Of a stretch of 14,382 bases of DNA, positions 14,000 to 14,382 are shown in pieces; position 1 is the first letter of the stretch, and every line of letters begins with the position of its first letter. Where the stretch lies: the NCBI GenBank assembly GCA_035705495.1, contig DASSWB010000114.1:1-14382 (forward strand), given 5' to 3'. Under the pieces are notes generated by a model. The model saw only the letters and a list, made by a program, of their open reading frames with translations, did no database searches and was not told the DNA's origin. This stretch comes from DASSWB01 sp035705495. Its GTDB lineage: Bacteria > Bacteroidota > Bacteroidia > Flavobacteriales > Flavobacteriaceae. Made by a program: the position numbers and the translations under genes.

Positions 14000-14382
14000 A
14001 TGAGCGTTTTAGTTAATAAGGATTCTAAGATTATAGTTCAAGGATTTACTGGAAGTGAAGGTACTTTTCACGCCGGTCAAATGATAGAATACGGAACTCA
14101 AGTCGTTGGTGGCGTAACTCCAGGAAAAGGGGGAACAACCCATCTTGAGAAGCCGGTTTTCAATACTGTTTCTGAAGCTGTTGAACAAACAGGGGCAGAT
14201 GTTTCCATCATTTTTGTTCCGCCAGCTTTTGCTGCCGATGCAATTATGGAAGCTGCCGATGCCGGAATTAAAGTAATTATTACGATCACGGAAGGTATTC
14301 CAGTAGCCGATATGATAAAGGCTTCTGATTATATCAAACACAAATCTTGTAGATTGATTGGTCCAAATTGTCCTGGTGTGAT
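14000..14382 (+). CDS. sucD: succinyl-CoA synthetase alpha subunit, N-terminal part (runs off the window)
   Basis: The first 127 codons of the alpha subunit of succinate-CoA ligase are present. With the beta subunit SucC it interconverts succinyl-CoA and succinate plus nucleotide triphosphate in the TCA cycle. The sequence begins MSVLVNKDSKIIVQGFTGSE, with the CoA-binding GFTGSEGTFH (15-24), VTPGKGGTTHLE (39-50), VPPAFAADAI, ITEGIP, and GPNCPG (121-126). The phospho-histidine segment lies beyond the window end. The ATG at 14000 is preceded by an exact -7 element, so it is apparently transcribed on its own, without sucC directly upstream. Confidence 0.96.
   Translation, partial: MSVLVNKDSKIIVQGFTGSEGTFHAGQMIEYGTQVVGGVTPGKGGTTHLEKPVFNTVSEAVEQTGADVSIIFVPPAFAADAIMEAADAGIKVIITITEGIPVADMIKASDYIKHKSCRLIGPNCPGV

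Noticed and set aside
1..14382. Mobile elements, CRISPR arrays, tRNAs, phage or defence genes
   Set aside because: I saw no transposase or integrase motifs, no spaced direct repeats, no cloverleaf signatures and no defence-like domains on either strand.

Overview
The window looks like chromosomal core DNA from a low-GC member of the Bacteroidota, most likely the class Flavobacteriia. The evidence is the phylum-typical gene content (paired DUF3857/transglutaminase-like exported proteins, a DUF3822 protein beside rsmD, a MiaE-like hydroxylase, a short Crp/Fnr regulator), the lack of clear Shine-Dalgarno sequences, and several exact copies of the Bacteroidota -7 promoter element TAnnTTTG. I see no mobile element, CRISPR array, tRNA or phage gene.

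Layout. 55-651 (-) encodes a Crp/Fnr-type regulator. Divergent from it, 839-4637 (+) is a two-gene unit of exported DUF3857 proteins with transglutaminase-like cores: the first keeps the Cys/His/acid triad, while the second has lost the Cys and His. 4744-6207 (+) is pepD, an aminoacyl-histidine dipeptidase, with its own promoter and a good terminator. Convergent to it, 8590-6280 (-) holds dnaX (clamp-loader gamma/tau) followed by miaE. dnaX is split into two frames at a run of ten A residues. Reading on in the -1 frame restores one uninterrupted tau protein of 576 aa, while the zero frame stops five codons later and gives a 361-aa gamma-like protein. This looks like a programmed recoding or slippage site and is the most interesting signal here.

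8852-9160 (+) is rnpB, the RNase P RNA, with its own promoter element and T-rich end. 11532-9146 (-) is a tightly packed, overlapping four-gene unit: a membrane-anchored pilin-like protein of unknown function, a DUF3822 protein, RsmD (16S rRNA m2G966 methyltransferase) and a 127-aa unknown whose last codons run into the 3' end of rnpB. Divergent from it, 11631-13857 (+) encodes a RecD/Pif1-like ATP-dependent helicase and KdsB (CMP-Kdo synthetase, needed for Gram-negative LPS). The window ends inside sucD (succinyl-CoA synthetase alpha), which starts at 14000.

The content is mainly housekeeping: replication (dnaX, helicase), RNA maturation and modification (rnpB, miaE, rsmD), envelope (kdsB, DUF3857 proteins), peptide turnover (pepD) and the TCA cycle (sucD). 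Nothing looks horizontally acquired. The novelty lies in gene-expression architecture (dnaX recoding, overlap of rnpB with a coding gene, a possibly leaderless helicase mRNA) and in uncharacterised conserved proteins.
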